Origin: Caldisericales bacterium
Lineage (GTDB): Bacteria > Caldisericota > Caldisericia > JAAYUI01
Length of the DNA stretch: 64,000 bases
Assembly (NCBI GenBank): GCA_012517765.1
Contig: JAAYUI010000016.1
Span: 1-64,000 of the forward strand
Reading direction: 5' to 3'
Shown here: positions 8,730 to 17,425 of the stretch, in pieces
Position numbering within the stretch: the stretch's first letter is position 1
Layout: each line of letters begins with the position of its first letter
Translations under genes and position numbers: made by a program
The notes under the pieces: model-generated
The model's database searches: none
What the model was told of the DNA's origin: nothing
Seen by the model: only the letters and a program-made list of their open reading frames with translations

Positions 8730-10879
8730 GCTCCCTTGGGTCTTATTGGGGCATAGCGAAGGTTCAGGAGTTTCCTGCCAACAGAGAGGAAATCAACTTC
8801 AGCATTGTCTCCTGACACATTCAACACAGTCCCATCACCCCACGCCTGATGAACAACAACCTCACCAGTAGAAACTTTGACAGGTTCTTTTTTGGGTGCA
8901 ATAACTGTTTGTGCAGACTTCTTTACAAAGCTCCTCTGCTGTTGCTCCCTTGCCGTCTGGGTCTGCTTTTTTATGCCCTCATAGACAATCTCAGGGCAAG
9001 CTATTTCCTTCAGGAACCTGGATTCCTCGCAGAGCCTTGTTCCACCCCAAAGCTGCCTGTTCACAACTCTCGTCAGGAAAAGCATCTCCTTGGCCCTTGT
9101 CATACCGACATAGGCCAGTCTTCGCTCTTCCTCTATCGATTCCTGGTCATCTAGACTCTTGAGGTGAGGGAAAGTGCCATCCTCGAGCCCGCAAAGAAAA
9201 ACGACTGGAAATTCAAGGCCTTTTGCCTGGTGGACTGTCGTCATGATGACTCTCTGTTCACCTTCCTCCACATTGTCCATGTCACTCATTAAGGCAACGG
9301 TACCCAAAAAAGCTTCAAGGCTGGAATCTTCCGATGCCTTGCCAAATTCATACGAAAGGTTGAGGAATTCTTCTACGTTCTCTGCCCTGGCCTGCGAATC
9401 CTCGGTGCCTTCGTTTTTAAGGGCCTCAATGATATTTATGCCGTCGATAAGATATTTTATGACCTCGTGTGCCGGGTTTAGGTTGGCCATTTCGCGAAGC
9501 TCCCTGACAAGCCTCAGGAAATTTGATGCAGAACCGCCGACATGACCTGTCACCTCACCTTGCTCCATCATTGCTGTAAGGGCATCTTCCATTGTTGCCT
9601 TGAATGATTTCGCAGAAAGTTCGATCCTTGTTATGAGTGCCGGGCCAATACCTCTCCTTGGGTTTTGTATGGCCCTCTTGAAAGACTGCGAATCTGACGG
9701 ATTAAGGACAATTTTGAGATATGAAAGGAGGTCCTTTATTTCTTTTCGCTGGTAAAACCTGATTCCACCCACCAGATGGTACGGAATTCCATTTGCCATG
9801 AAGGCTTCTTCAAAAGACCTGCTTTGGGCGTTTGTTCTGTAAAGAACTGCAAAATCGGAATATGGCCGCCCTTTTGAATTTAGCTCCCTGATTTTTTCGA
9901 CAACATAGATGGACTCATCAGAAGGCTCTATCCCTGTGAAAATAATGACTGGATCACCATTGCCAATTGAAGCCTTTATTTCTTTCGGGTGTCTTTTCTG
10001 GTTGGCTGATACAAGTTGGGAAGCGGTGCCAAGGATGTTCTGTGTTGACCTGTAATTCAGCTCCAGATTGATTATTTTTGCACCAGGGAAGTCATCGGCA
10101 AACTGGAGCATGATGTAAGGAGTTGCTCCCCTGAAAGCGTAGATCGACTGGTCATCGTCACCAACAATCATGATGTTGCCACGCCTGGCAAAAAGTTTTA
10201 CAAGCTTGTGCTGGGCAGTATTTATGTCCTGGTATTCATCAACAAGCACATAAACAAAAGTATCGTAATAGCGCTTTGCAATCTCGGTGTAATCAGTCAG
10301 AAGATTAATTGTATTAAGGATGAGGTCGTCAAAATCAAAAGAATTCATCTCGGACAGCCTGTCCTGATACATCTTGTAAATCTGGCCTATTGTCCTGGTT
10401 TTAGGCAGCATCGCAGACGCCTGATAGGAGGAAGGATCAACAAGGCTATTTTTTGCGGCAGAAATGGCAGACTTGACAACATAGGGGCTTATCTGTTTCA
10501 CATCAACAGACAGGTCCCTCATGATGCCTTTGATCAAGTCAAGAGAATCTTCCTCATCGAGAACAGTGAATCTTGGATCAATGCCAATGTGATGAGCTTC
10601 CTTGCGCAGTATTCTCAGGCATACCGAGTGGAAGGTGCCTATCCAGAGGCCTTTAAGCTGCTGACCAAGCATTTCCTCGACCCTGGATTTCATCTCACCG
10701 GCCGCTTTGTTTGTAAAAGTGCAGGCAAGTATTGAAGATGGAGCAACACCAAGGTCTTTTATCAAGTGCGCTATCCTGTTGGTGATTACTCTTGTCTTGC
10801 CAGAGCCGGCACACGCGAAAACAGCAATCGCGCCCTCAGTAGTATTGACAGCCTCAAGCTGCCTCTCATTGAGCTTCAT
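8726..10879 (-). CDS. pcrA: UvrD/PcrA superfamily 1 DNA helicase
   Basis: ATP-dependent 3'-5' DNA helicase for repair and replication fork clearing. Walker A is ACAGSGKT near residue 23. Family motifs seen include FTNKAAGEM, DEYQDIN, GDDDQSIYAFRGA, LNYRSTQ, TVHQAKGLEF and YVGMTRA. Length 717 fits. The C-terminal WGDGTVLNVSGDNAEVDF segment resembles the Tudor-like RNA-polymerase-binding domain of PcrA. It follows rpoD by 15 bases, probably in one operon with ppdK-dnaG-rpoD. Confidence 0.93.
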   Translation of the reverse strand: MKLNERQLEAVNTTEGAIAVFACAGSGKTRVITNRIAHLIKDLGVAPSSILACTFTNKAAGEMKSRVEEMLGQQLKGLWIGTFHSVCLRILRKEAHHIGIDPRFTVLDEEDSLDLIKGIMRDLSVDVKQISPYVVKSAISAAKNSLVDPSSYQASAMLPKTRTIGQIYKMYQDRLSEMNSFDFDDLILNTINLLTDYTEIAKRYYDTFVYVLVDEYQDINTAQHKLVKLFARRGNIMIVGDDDQSIYAFRGATPYIMLQFADDFPGAKIINLELNYRSTQNILGTASQLVSANQKRHPKEIKASIGNGDPVIIFTGIEPSDESIYVVEKIRELNSKGRPYSDFAVLYRTNAQSRSFEEAFMANGIPYHLVGGIRFYQRKEIKDLLSYLKIVLNPSDSQSFKRAIQNPRRGIGPALITRIELSAKSFKATMEDALTAMMEQGEVTGHVGGSASNFLRLVRELREMANLNPAHEVIKYLIDGINIIEALKNEGTEDSQARAENVEEFLNLSYEFGKASEDSSLEAFLGTVALMSDMDNVEEGEQRVIMTTVHQAKGLEFPVVFLCGLEDGTFPHLKSLDDQESIEEERRLAYVGMTRAKEMLFLTRVVNRQLWGGTRLCEESRFLKEIACPEIVYEGIKKQTQTAREQQQRSFVKKSAQTVIAPKKEPVKVSTGEVVVHQAWGDGTVLNVSGDNAEVDFLSVGRKLLNLRYAPIRPKGA

Positions 10880-10894
10880 TAGATTTGACCCGGC

Positions 10895-12280
10895 CTAGAA
10901 GATCCGCTGGTCCTTGAATCTTACCGACTGCCTGAGCTTCCTTATTGCCTTGGCCTCAATCTGTCGGATCCTCTCTCTGGTGACCTTGAATATCTGGCCC
11001 ACCTCTTCCAGTGTGTGCGGATATTCGCTGTCCAGACCAAAGCGGAGCTTTATTATTTCCCTCTCCCTCGGCGAAAGTATCGACAGAATGCTGTGCATCT
11101 GCTCCTTGAAATACTTGTTTACTATCTGCTCTTCAGGAGAGGAAACCTTTTTGTCTTCGACAAAATCGCCAAGCCTGTTGTCCTTTTCCTCGCCAATCGG
11201 TGTTTCAAGAGAAAGCGGTTCCTGGCTTATTTTAAAATATTCCCTTATTTTTCTTGGGGTGGTGCCCATTTTTTCTGCAAGTTCGCGATAGGTCGGTTCC
11301 CTGCCGAGGTCCTGATAAAGTTCTCTTGAGACCTTGGTCAGTTTGTTGATGGATTCCACCATATGGACCGGCACCCTGATGACCCTTGATTGGTCAGCAA
11401 GTGCTCTTGTTATTGCCTGTCTTATCCACCAGGAGGCATAGGTCGAGAACCTGAAACCCTTTCTGTAATCAAACTTCTCGACAGCTCTTATGAGGCCGAT
11501 ATTTCCTTCCTGGACAAGATCAAGAAATGAAAGACAATGGCCGGTGTATTTCTTGGCAATCGAAACAACGAGCCTTAGGTTTGCCTCTATGAGTTTTTTC
11601 TTTGCGTCCTGGTTGCCTATTTCCACCCTTTTTGCAAGAGCAATTTCGCCTTGCAGTGTAAGAAGCGGTATTTTCCCAATCTCCCTGAGGTACATCCTGA
11701 TCGGGTCGGAAACTTCGCCCTCTTCCGAAATCTTTATGTCAGAACCACCATCCTCAAGGACTTCTGGATGTATTTCTCCAAGTTTGTCTTCATCACCAAA
11801 CCTTATTCCAAGCTCGGTGAATATGTTGTACACCTCGTCGATCTGGTCGGCCGTGAGATTCATCTGGCCCATCAGGTCCATTATTTCCTGGTAGCTGACA
11901 ACACTGGAATCTTTGTGCGACCTTATCAAATCAACAAGTTCCGGCATCTCGACAAGCTCAGCTCTTATCGAAGTGTCGTTTGGCCTTATGTAAAGCTTTT
12001 TCTTGAGGTATTCAAGAAATGCAGTATCAGATGACTTTTGTGCAGCAGATTGCTCTTGTGCAACTTTCACAGGCTTAGTTTTTTTCAGTTGGGCATTTTT
12101 AGGCTCAATTTTTGGCTGTTCCTTGACTTTTTTGGTTTTGTCAGGTGGGATCTGTTTGGCAACGGCTTTTTCTTTTTCTACAGTTTTTGCCCCAGCCTTT
12201 GCCTTCTGGGTCTTCGGCTGCGTGGTGGCCTTTTTTTCGGTCTTGCCAGTGGCCTCAACCTTGTTGTTCTTTTTTGTCAT
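10895..12280 (-). CDS. rpoD: primary sigma factor RpoD (sigma70)
   Basis: Directs RNA polymerase to housekeeping promoters. From ATG 12280 the product has 461 residues. Region 1.2 to 4.2 motifs are clear: [40 protein letters not shown] for the -10 region, and [12 protein letters not shown] for the -35. The first 80 or so residues are a Lys/Ala/Gln-rich, low-complexity tail ahead of the conserved part. The chosen ATG has AGAGGAAC just upstream and overlaps the end of dnaG by 26 bases; a longer reading would run further into dnaG. Confidence 0.95.
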   Translation of the reverse strand: MTKKNNKVEATGKTEKKATTQPKTQKAKAGAKTVEKEKAVAKQIPPDKTKKVKEQPKIEPKNAQLKKTKPVKVAQEQSAAQKSSDTAFLEYLKKKLYIRPNDTSIRAELVEMPELVDLIRSHKDSSVVSYQEIMDLMGQMNLTADQIDEVYNIFTELGIRFGDEDKLGEIHPEVLEDGGSDIKISEEGEVSDPIRMYLREIGKIPLLTLQGEIALAKRVEIGNQDAKKKLIEANLRLVVSIAKKYTGHCLSFLDLVQEGNIGLIRAVEKFDYRKGFRFSTYASWWIRQAITRALADQSRVIRVPVHMVESINKLTKVSRELYQDLGREPTYRELAEKMGTTPRKIREYFKISQEPLSLETPIGEEKDNRLGDFVEDKKVSSPEEQIVNKYFKEQMHSILSILSPREREIIKLRFGLDSEYPHTLEEVGQIFKVTRERIRQIEAKAIRKLRQSVRFKDQRIF

Positions 12281-13949
12281 TTTGTTCCTCTTGAACCTTG
12301 TGTCGCACTTTCTGCAACCTTGCCAACTCGGCAAGGTCATCCAGAGAAACACTGTCTGCTTTTTCCTTTCTTATAATTCTTTGCTTCTTTGCAGCCACGT
12401 CCCTCTTTACATCAATAATCAGTCCTTGGATGTCCTGTTCTTCATCCATAATGGCAAATCTGGAAAAAATGGAGGATGATTCTTCATTATTTTCCAGTAT
12501 GTATGACCAGGCAATTTTACCAAAAGTTACCTTATTTTCCAATATCAGACAAAACGCCTTTTTACAGGAATCATCAATAAAATAATCAGGGAAAAGACAA
12601 GGCAGCAAAAAGCTCCTTGCCTGCTCGTCAGAAAGGAGTGCCCTTATTATCCTGTTTTCATACAGCAATCTTGAATCTATAATGTTTAACTTTTTATTCT
12701 TATTTTTTTCGGTAACACTAATCGCTTTTTGTGAAGGTGTAATTCCAAATTTTTTAGCTACATGATTGGTGTATTGCTCACGCAAAAGGGGGTCCTGGGA
12801 ACTTTCCAGCAATTCAAGCGTGTGCTTCGCTATCCTCACCACTACTTGTGGCGAATCAGGATCGTCTTCCTGTGACTGTAGATGCTCAATTGCAAAATCA
12901 ACAGGGTCTTTCGCTTCGGCCAGTGCGGAATTGACAGCATCAGTTCCTATTCTTGCGAGATCATCCGGATCCTTGCCAACCGATTGCCTCACAATCTTGA
13001 ATACAAGCCCTGCCTGAAAGCAAATCCTGATTGCCGAGAACGCTGCTTTTTCTCCCGCAGAGTCACCATCGAAGAAGAGAAACACATCAGCACCCAGCTT
13101 TCTCAGCATAAAAGCCTGGTCAATAGTGAATGCTGTTCCCAATGATGCAACGGTCTCTGGAAAACCAGCCTTGTGCATCGAGATCGCATCCATGTAGCCT
13201 TCAACAACAATTGCCCTGCCTAGTTTTGCAATATGGGACCTTGCTACATTCAAAGCAAAAAGGTTTTTCCCTTTTTCAAATATCGGCGTTGCAGGTGAAT
13301 TCAGATATTTTGGTTCGGAGTTGTCAAGCACTCTGCCACCAAAAGCAATGAACCTACCCCTGTTGTCGACTATTGGGAAGGTCACTCTTGCCCTCATGTA
13401 TGAATGCAGTTCTTCTCTCGAAAGAACGCCAAGCACTTTTGCTCTCTCAACATCAAAACCTTTTGATTGCAGATATTTGGGGAGGAGCTTTCCGTCAGTT
13501 GGTGCAAAACCTATCTGGAACCTTGATATGATATCATGGTCCAGACCTCTTCTCTGCAGGTAATCCTGGGGGAGAGGACTATGTTTGAGATTTTCCCTGA
13601 AAAATTCCTGGGTGGCAGACATCAGCTCATAATCTGGTGAGCGGTCAGGGCCCTTCTTGAACTCGGGAACGTCTATACCAGCTTCAGTGGCCAGCTTGTC
13701 TAGTGCCTCTCTGAACTCCAGACCTTCAATTTTGGAGACAAAGGTGACAATATTGCCACCAGTCCGGCACCCAAAGCAATAGAACATCTGCTTGTCTGGA
13801 GAGACCGTAAAACTCGGCGTGCGCTCAGCATGAAAAGGACAAAGGCCGAGAAAATTTCTCCCGGCCTTTTTAAGCTTAACATAGCGCCCGACAACGCTGA
13901 CGATGTCGAGTTTGTTTGATATCTCCTCGACCAGCCGATCGAGGTCCAT
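12255..13949 (-). CDS. dnaG: DNA primase
   Basis: Makes RNA primers for DNA replication. The CHC2 zinc-binding domain has C37, H40, C58 and C61. A Toprim domain follows with [12 protein letters not shown] and [10 protein letters not shown]. The C-terminal third is the less conserved helicase-binding region and is acidic and Lys-rich at the end. Length 564 is normal. It starts four bases after ppdK ends and overlaps rpoD, matching the dnaG-rpoD macromolecular synthesis operon of many bacteria. Confidence 0.95.
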   Translation of the reverse strand: MDLDRLVEEISNKLDIVSVVGRYVKLKKAGRNFLGLCPFHAERTPSFTVSPDKQMFYCFGCRTGGNIVTFVSKIEGLEFREALDKLATEAGIDVPEFKKGPDRSPDYELMSATQEFFRENLKHSPLPQDYLQRRGLDHDIISRFQIGFAPTDGKLLPKYLQSKGFDVERAKVLGVLSREELHSYMRARVTFPIVDNRGRFIAFGGRVLDNSEPKYLNSPATPIFEKGKNLFALNVARSHIAKLGRAIVVEGYMDAISMHKAGFPETVASLGTAFTIDQAFMLRKLGADVFLFFDGDSAGEKAAFSAIRICFQAGLVFKIVRQSVGKDPDDLARIGTDAVNSALAEAKDPVDFAIEHLQSQEDDPDSPQVVVRIAKHTLELLESSQDPLLREQYTNHVAKKFGITPSQKAISVTEKNKNKKLNIIDSRLLYENRIIRALLSDEQARSFLLPCLFPDYFIDDSCKKAFCLILENKVTFGKIAWSYILENNEESSSIFSRFAIMDEEQDIQGLIIDVKRDVAAKKQRIIRKEKADSVSLDDLAELARLQKVRHKVQEEQNDKKEQQG

Positions 13950-13953
13950 ATTC

Positions 13954-16596
13954 TTACTTGCTCCTCTTCTCCCTGATCACGGCCTGGGCTGCTGCAAGGC
14001 GCGCTATCGGCACCCTGTATGGCGAACAGGAAACATAATCCAGCCCAACTGTGTGGCAAAATTCCACCGAAGATGGCTCACCGCCATGCTCTCCACATAT
14101 CCCGCAATGGAGACCCGGTCTGGTCTTGCGGCCTTTTTCGACTGCCATCTTGACAAGCTGGCCAACGCCGCGCTGGTCAAGGACCTGGAACGGATCTTTC
14201 TCGAGAATGCCCTTGTCGATGTAGTCCCTGATAAATTTGCCAACATCGTCCCTTGAGAAACCGAAGGTCATCTGGGTGAGATCGTTTGTTCCAAAGCTGA
14301 AGAATTCTGCTTCCTTGGCAACATCGTCAGCAGTGAGGGCGCCCCTCGGCACTTCTATCATTGTGCCAACCTGGAAATCGACCCTGCAACCCATTGCCTT
14401 GAAGACCTCTTCGGCTGCTTCAAGAACAAGTTTTTTCTGGTTTGCAAGCTCATTCACATCGCCAACGAGCGGGATCATTATTTCTGGATAGACTTCAACA
14501 TTCTGCTGCTTGAGCTGGCATGCGGCCTCAAGAATTGCCCTTGCCTGCATTACTGTTATTTCCGGATAAACAATGCCAAGCCTGCAACCCCTGTGGCCAA
14601 GCATCGGGTTTACTTCGTGAAGGGACTCTATCTTGTTGCGGAGCTTTTCTTCCGAAATACCCATATCGGCCGCAAGCTCTTTTATTTCTTCATCCTGGTG
14701 AGGAAGGAACTCATGGAGTGGCGGATCAAGTGTTCTGATGGTCACATGGTGGCCCCTCATTGCCTCAAGGATGCCAACAAAATCTTCTCTCTGGAACGGA
14801 AGGAGTTTTTCGAGTGCTTTTTTGCGACCATTAAGGTCATCAGCAAGGATCATCTCTCTCATTGCCTTGATGCGGTCCGGGGCGAAGAACATGTGCTCTG
14901 TCCTGCAGAGCCCTATGCCATGGGCACCAAAGTTTCTTGCTACTTTTGCATCAAACGGGGTGTCTGCATTGGTGCGGACTTCCAGTCTGCGTATCTTGTC
15001 TGCCCATTCCATAAACTGGGTAAAATCGCTGGTAAATTCAGGATCCTTGGTTTCAAGCTTTTCGCCATACACTTCGCCGGTGCTTCCGTCCAATGTTATC
15101 CAGTCGCCCTCTTTATATTTTTTGCCACCGACTTCAAAGAATTTGCCTTCTGCACTGACAGTTATTGCACCACAGCCAACAACACAGCACTTGCCCATCC
15201 CCCTGCCGACAACTGCGGCATGAGATGTCATTCCACCTGTTGCTGTAAGAATTCCCTGGCTCTTTGCCATGCCCATCACATCTTCCGGGGATGTTTCAGC
15301 CCTGACCAGGATGACCTTCTTTTTCTGCTCGGACCACTCTATTGCGTCCTCTGCAGTAAAGACGGCCTGCCCAACCGCAGCACCTGGTGACGCCGGAAGG
15401 CCTTTTGCGATGGCTTTTGCCGACGCCTTGGATTTTGGATCAAGCCTCTTGTGGAGAAGCTGGTCAAGTTCTTGCGGATTGACCCTCATGAGGGCTTCTT
15501 CCTTGTCGATGATTCCTTCCGAAACCAGGTCAACTGCTATCTTGACGGCGGCCTGGGCGGCCCTTTTCCCGTTACGGGTTTGAAGAAGATACAGTTTTCC
15601 TCTTTCAATGGTGAACTCTACGTCCTGCATGTCCCTGTAGTTCTTTTCGAGCCTCTCGAATGCCTCGGTAAGCTGCTTGTAGCATATTGGCATTTCCTGC
15701 TCGAGTTTTGCTATTGGTGATGGGGTGCGTATGCCTGCAACAACGTCTTCTCCCTGGGCGTTTGTAAGGTATTCGCCAAAATAGTGGCTGTCTCCTGTTG
15801 AAGGGTTCCTTGTAAAACACACGCCAGTGCCCGAATCATCGCCCATGTTTCCAAAAACCATAGTCTGGACATTGACGGCGGTTCCCCTGAGGCCCCTGAT
15901 GTCGTAAAGCTGTCTGTAGGCATGGGCCCTTGGGTTGTTCCATGATTTGAAAACTGCAATAATTGCAGCAAAGAGCTGCTCGTTCGGGTCCTGCGGGAAC
16001 GGCTTTCCTGTTGCCTTGAGGACAACCTGCTTGTAGCCTTCGATGACTTTCTTGAGGTCTTCGGCTTTTAGATCCTGATCAGTCTTTGCGCCAACAGATT
16101 CTTTTACATGATCAAGGACTTCTTCAAAATCGTCGTGATTGATCCCGAGAACAACGTTTCCAAACATCTGCATGAGCCTGCGGTAGCAGTCAAAAGCAAA
16201 TCTTTCATTGCTGGTAAGTTTTGCGAAACCCGCAGTGGTCTCATCATTTAGCCCAAGGTTGAGGATGGTGTCCATCATTCCAGGCATCGAGACTGCGGCA
16301 CCAGAACGAACTGAAACCAGGAGAGGGTTTCCTGGATCGCCAAACTTTTTGCCGGTCTTCGACTCAACACCCTTTATGTGCTCAAGGATGTCTTTCTTGA
16401 AGTCTTCAGGAAGTTTTTCCTGCCACGGCCCATAGTAATATTCGCAGCCAAATGTGACGATTGTGAAGCCTGGGGGAACAGGCATCCCGATTGAGGTCAT
16501 TTTGGCCAGTCCGGCGCCTTTTCCTCCAAGGATGGCCTTCTGGTCTTTTTCAGGCACTGCGATTGCTTCTTCAAAGTGGTAGATTAACCTCTCCAT
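13954..16596 (-). CDS. ppdK: pyruvate, phosphate dikinase
   Basis: Interconverts pyruvate + ATP + phosphate with phosphoenolpyruvate + AMP + pyrophosphate in the cytosol, in either glycolytic or gluconeogenic direction. The 880-residue length is canonical. The N-terminal ATP-grasp domain begins LGGKGAGLAKM. The phosphohistidine lies in GMTSHAAVVGRGMGK (His about residue 459). The C-terminal PEP-binding barrel shows GLCRTEHMFF, RTLDPPLHEF, GTNDLTQMT and GICGEHGG. GGAGAG precedes ATG closely. It heads the operon with dnaG, rpoD and pcrA. Confidence 0.96.
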   Translation of the reverse strand: MERLIYHFEEAIAVPEKDQKAILGGKGAGLAKMTSIGMPVPPGFTIVTFGCEYYYGPWQEKLPEDFKKDILEHIKGVESKTGKKFGDPGNPLLVSVRSGAAVSMPGMMDTILNLGLNDETTAGFAKLTSNERFAFDCYRRLMQMFGNVVLGINHDDFEEVLDHVKESVGAKTDQDLKAEDLKKVIEGYKQVVLKATGKPFPQDPNEQLFAAIIAVFKSWNNPRAHAYRQLYDIRGLRGTAVNVQTMVFGNMGDDSGTGVCFTRNPSTGDSHYFGEYLTNAQGEDVVAGIRTPSPIAKLEQEMPICYKQLTEAFERLEKNYRDMQDVEFTIERGKLYLLQTRNGKRAAQAAVKIAVDLVSEGIIDKEEALMRVNPQELDQLLHKRLDPKSKASAKAIAKGLPASPGAAVGQAVFTAEDAIEWSEQKKKVILVRAETSPEDVMGMAKSQGILTATGGMTSHAAVVGRGMGKCCVVGCGAITVSAEGKFFEVGGKKYKEGDWITLDGSTGEVYGEKLETKDPEFTSDFTQFMEWADKIRRLEVRTNADTPFDAKVARNFGAHGIGLCRTEHMFFAPDRIKAMREMILADDLNGRKKALEKLLPFQREDFVGILEAMRGHHVTIRTLDPPLHEFLPHQDEEIKELAADMGISEEKLRNKIESLHEVNPMLGHRGCRLGIVYPEITVMQARAILEAACQLKQQNVEVYPEIMIPLVGDVNELANQKKLVLEAAEEVFKAMGCRVDFQVGTMIEVPRGALTADDVAKEAEFFSFGTNDLTQMTFGFSRDDVGKFIRDYIDKGILEKDPFQVLDQRGVGQLVKMAVEKGRKTRPGLHCGICGEHGGEPSSVEFCHTVGLDYVSCSPYRVPIARLAAAQAVIREKRSK

Positions 16597-16636
16597 TTCA
16601 CTCTCCAGTTATAGTTTTTAACCCCCTAATTTTCCA

Positions 16637-16654
16637 ACAGAAAGTGTTTTCTGT
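16637..16654. promoter_or_regulatory. perfect inverted repeat between ppdK and rpmH, possible operator
   Basis: ACAGAAA-GTGT-TTTCTGT, overlapping the only TTGACA on the minus strand (16657-16652) upstream of ppdK. No good -10 accompanies that TTGACA. No DnaA boxes are seen in this intergenic stretch. Confidence 0.35.
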
Positions 16655-16678
16655 CAACAAAGCCAAATCCTTTCTTTA

Positions 16679-16708
16679 TTGACATTCCACTCACTGGATG
16701 GTTAGAAT
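16679..16708 (+). promoter_or_regulatory. promoter of the rpmH operon
   Basis: TTGACA and TAGAAT with an 18-base spacer, about 28 bases before the rpmH start codon. Confidence 0.6.
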
Positions 16709-16736
16709 TTAACGACATTGTATTGGAGGTATTGTA

Positions 16737-16874
16737 ATGCGCACACATATGAGACCACACAACCGCAAGCGCCTTCGCGTCTCCGGCTTCAGGGCCAGGA
16801 TGAGGACAAGGGGCGGTAGGGCCGTTCTAGCCCGCAGAAGGGCAAGAGGCCGTTGGAGAGTTGCCATTTCATGA
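16737..16874 (+). CDS. rpmH: 50S ribosomal protein L34
   Basis: Forty-five-residue, very basic ribosomal protein. The core PHNRKRLRVSGFRARMRTRG and GRAVLARRRARGR match L34. ATG is preceded by GGAGGT seven bases upstream. The stop overlaps the rnpA start as ATGA. It is divergent from ppdK, not next to dnaA as in many genomes. Confidence 0.96.
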   Translation: MRTHMRPHNRKRLRVSGFRARMRTRGGRAVLARRRARGRWRVAIS

Positions 16875-17320
16875 AACTCCCCGACCGCTTGACGGCGGGG
16901 CAGATCCACAATCTCTTCAAATCAGGTTCATCAGTCCACTCAAAGGCCCTCAGGATGGTTTATCTGGAGGGCCTTGAATCTGGTGGTGCAGTATCGTACA
17001 TTTCACCAAAGAGCCTTGGAAAAGCGCACACTAGAAACAGGGCGAGAAGACTTTTGCGCGAGGCTTTTGTACTGTCTGAAACATGCGTCGACAAAAATAT
17101 CGGCATAGCAATAATTGCAAGGGCACCAGCACTGGGGATGTGTCCAGTCCAGCTTTCTTCCGAAATAGCAAGACTGGTATTACAGATACAATCAAAGAAG
17201 CATCATCAGTCCCACTTCTCTTCTTCATATCAGTCTACCGGACACTCATATCACCAGTCGTTCCGTCACGATGTATCTACACACCCACATGCTCAAAATA
17301 TGCCTACGATGCAATATTGA
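16871..17320 (+). CDS. rnpA: ribonuclease P protein component with extended out-of-frame tail
   Basis: Protein subunit of RNase P, which matures tRNA 5' ends. The conserved core covers about residues 1-112, with [17 protein letters not shown] and the RNR motif in [14 protein letters not shown]. The start ATG overlaps the rpmH stop. The typical C-terminus is reached near [12 protein letters not shown], yet the frame stays open for about 38 more residues rich in His and Ser. That tail is the yidD coding region read in another frame. Either rnpA truly overlaps yidD or a shift in the sequence joins them. Confidence 0.9.
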   Translation: MKLPDRLTAGQIHNLFKSGSSVHSKALRMVYLEGLESGGAVSYISPKSLGKAHTRNRARRLLREAFVLSETCVDKNIGIAIIARAPALGMCPVQLSSEIARLVLQIQSKKHHQSHFSSSYQSTGHSYHQSFRHDVSTHPHAQNMPTMQY

Positions 17321-17412
17321 AATATGGACCATTAAAGGGTGGGTTCCTTGCCATCAAAAGAATCGTGAGATGCAGGCCAGGAATGCCGGGCGGATACGAT
17401 CCGGTCCCCTAA
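17140..17412 (+). CDS. yidD: YidD-type membrane protein insertion efficiency factor, start uncertain
   Basis: Small amphipathic protein thought to assist YidC-dependent insertion at the inner membrane. The family core is clear: [38 protein letters not shown] and the ending [14 protein letters not shown] type. The core starts near 17206, where no normal start codon exists. GTG 17140 would give 90 residues with a non-conserved leader, ATG 17083 would give 109; neither has a good ribosome binding site. It overlaps rnpA out of frame by 181 bases or more and ends 13 bases before yidC. Confidence 0.82.
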   Translation: MSSPAFFRNSKTGITDTIKEASSVPLLFFISVYRTLISPVVPSRCIYTPTCSKYAYDAILKYGPLKGGFLAIKRIVRCRPGMPGGYDPVP

Positions 17413-17425
17413 AAAAGGAGTCTCG

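Noticed and set aside
14593-15390. 265-codon open frame on the plus strand
   Set aside because: It lies antisense to the conserved C-terminal half of ppdK; composition is explained by the ppdK codons.
16597-16736. possible origin of replication next to rpmH
   Set aside because: rpmH often neighbours dnaA and oriC, but no dnaA gene and no TTATCCACA-like boxes are seen; ppdK is the neighbour.
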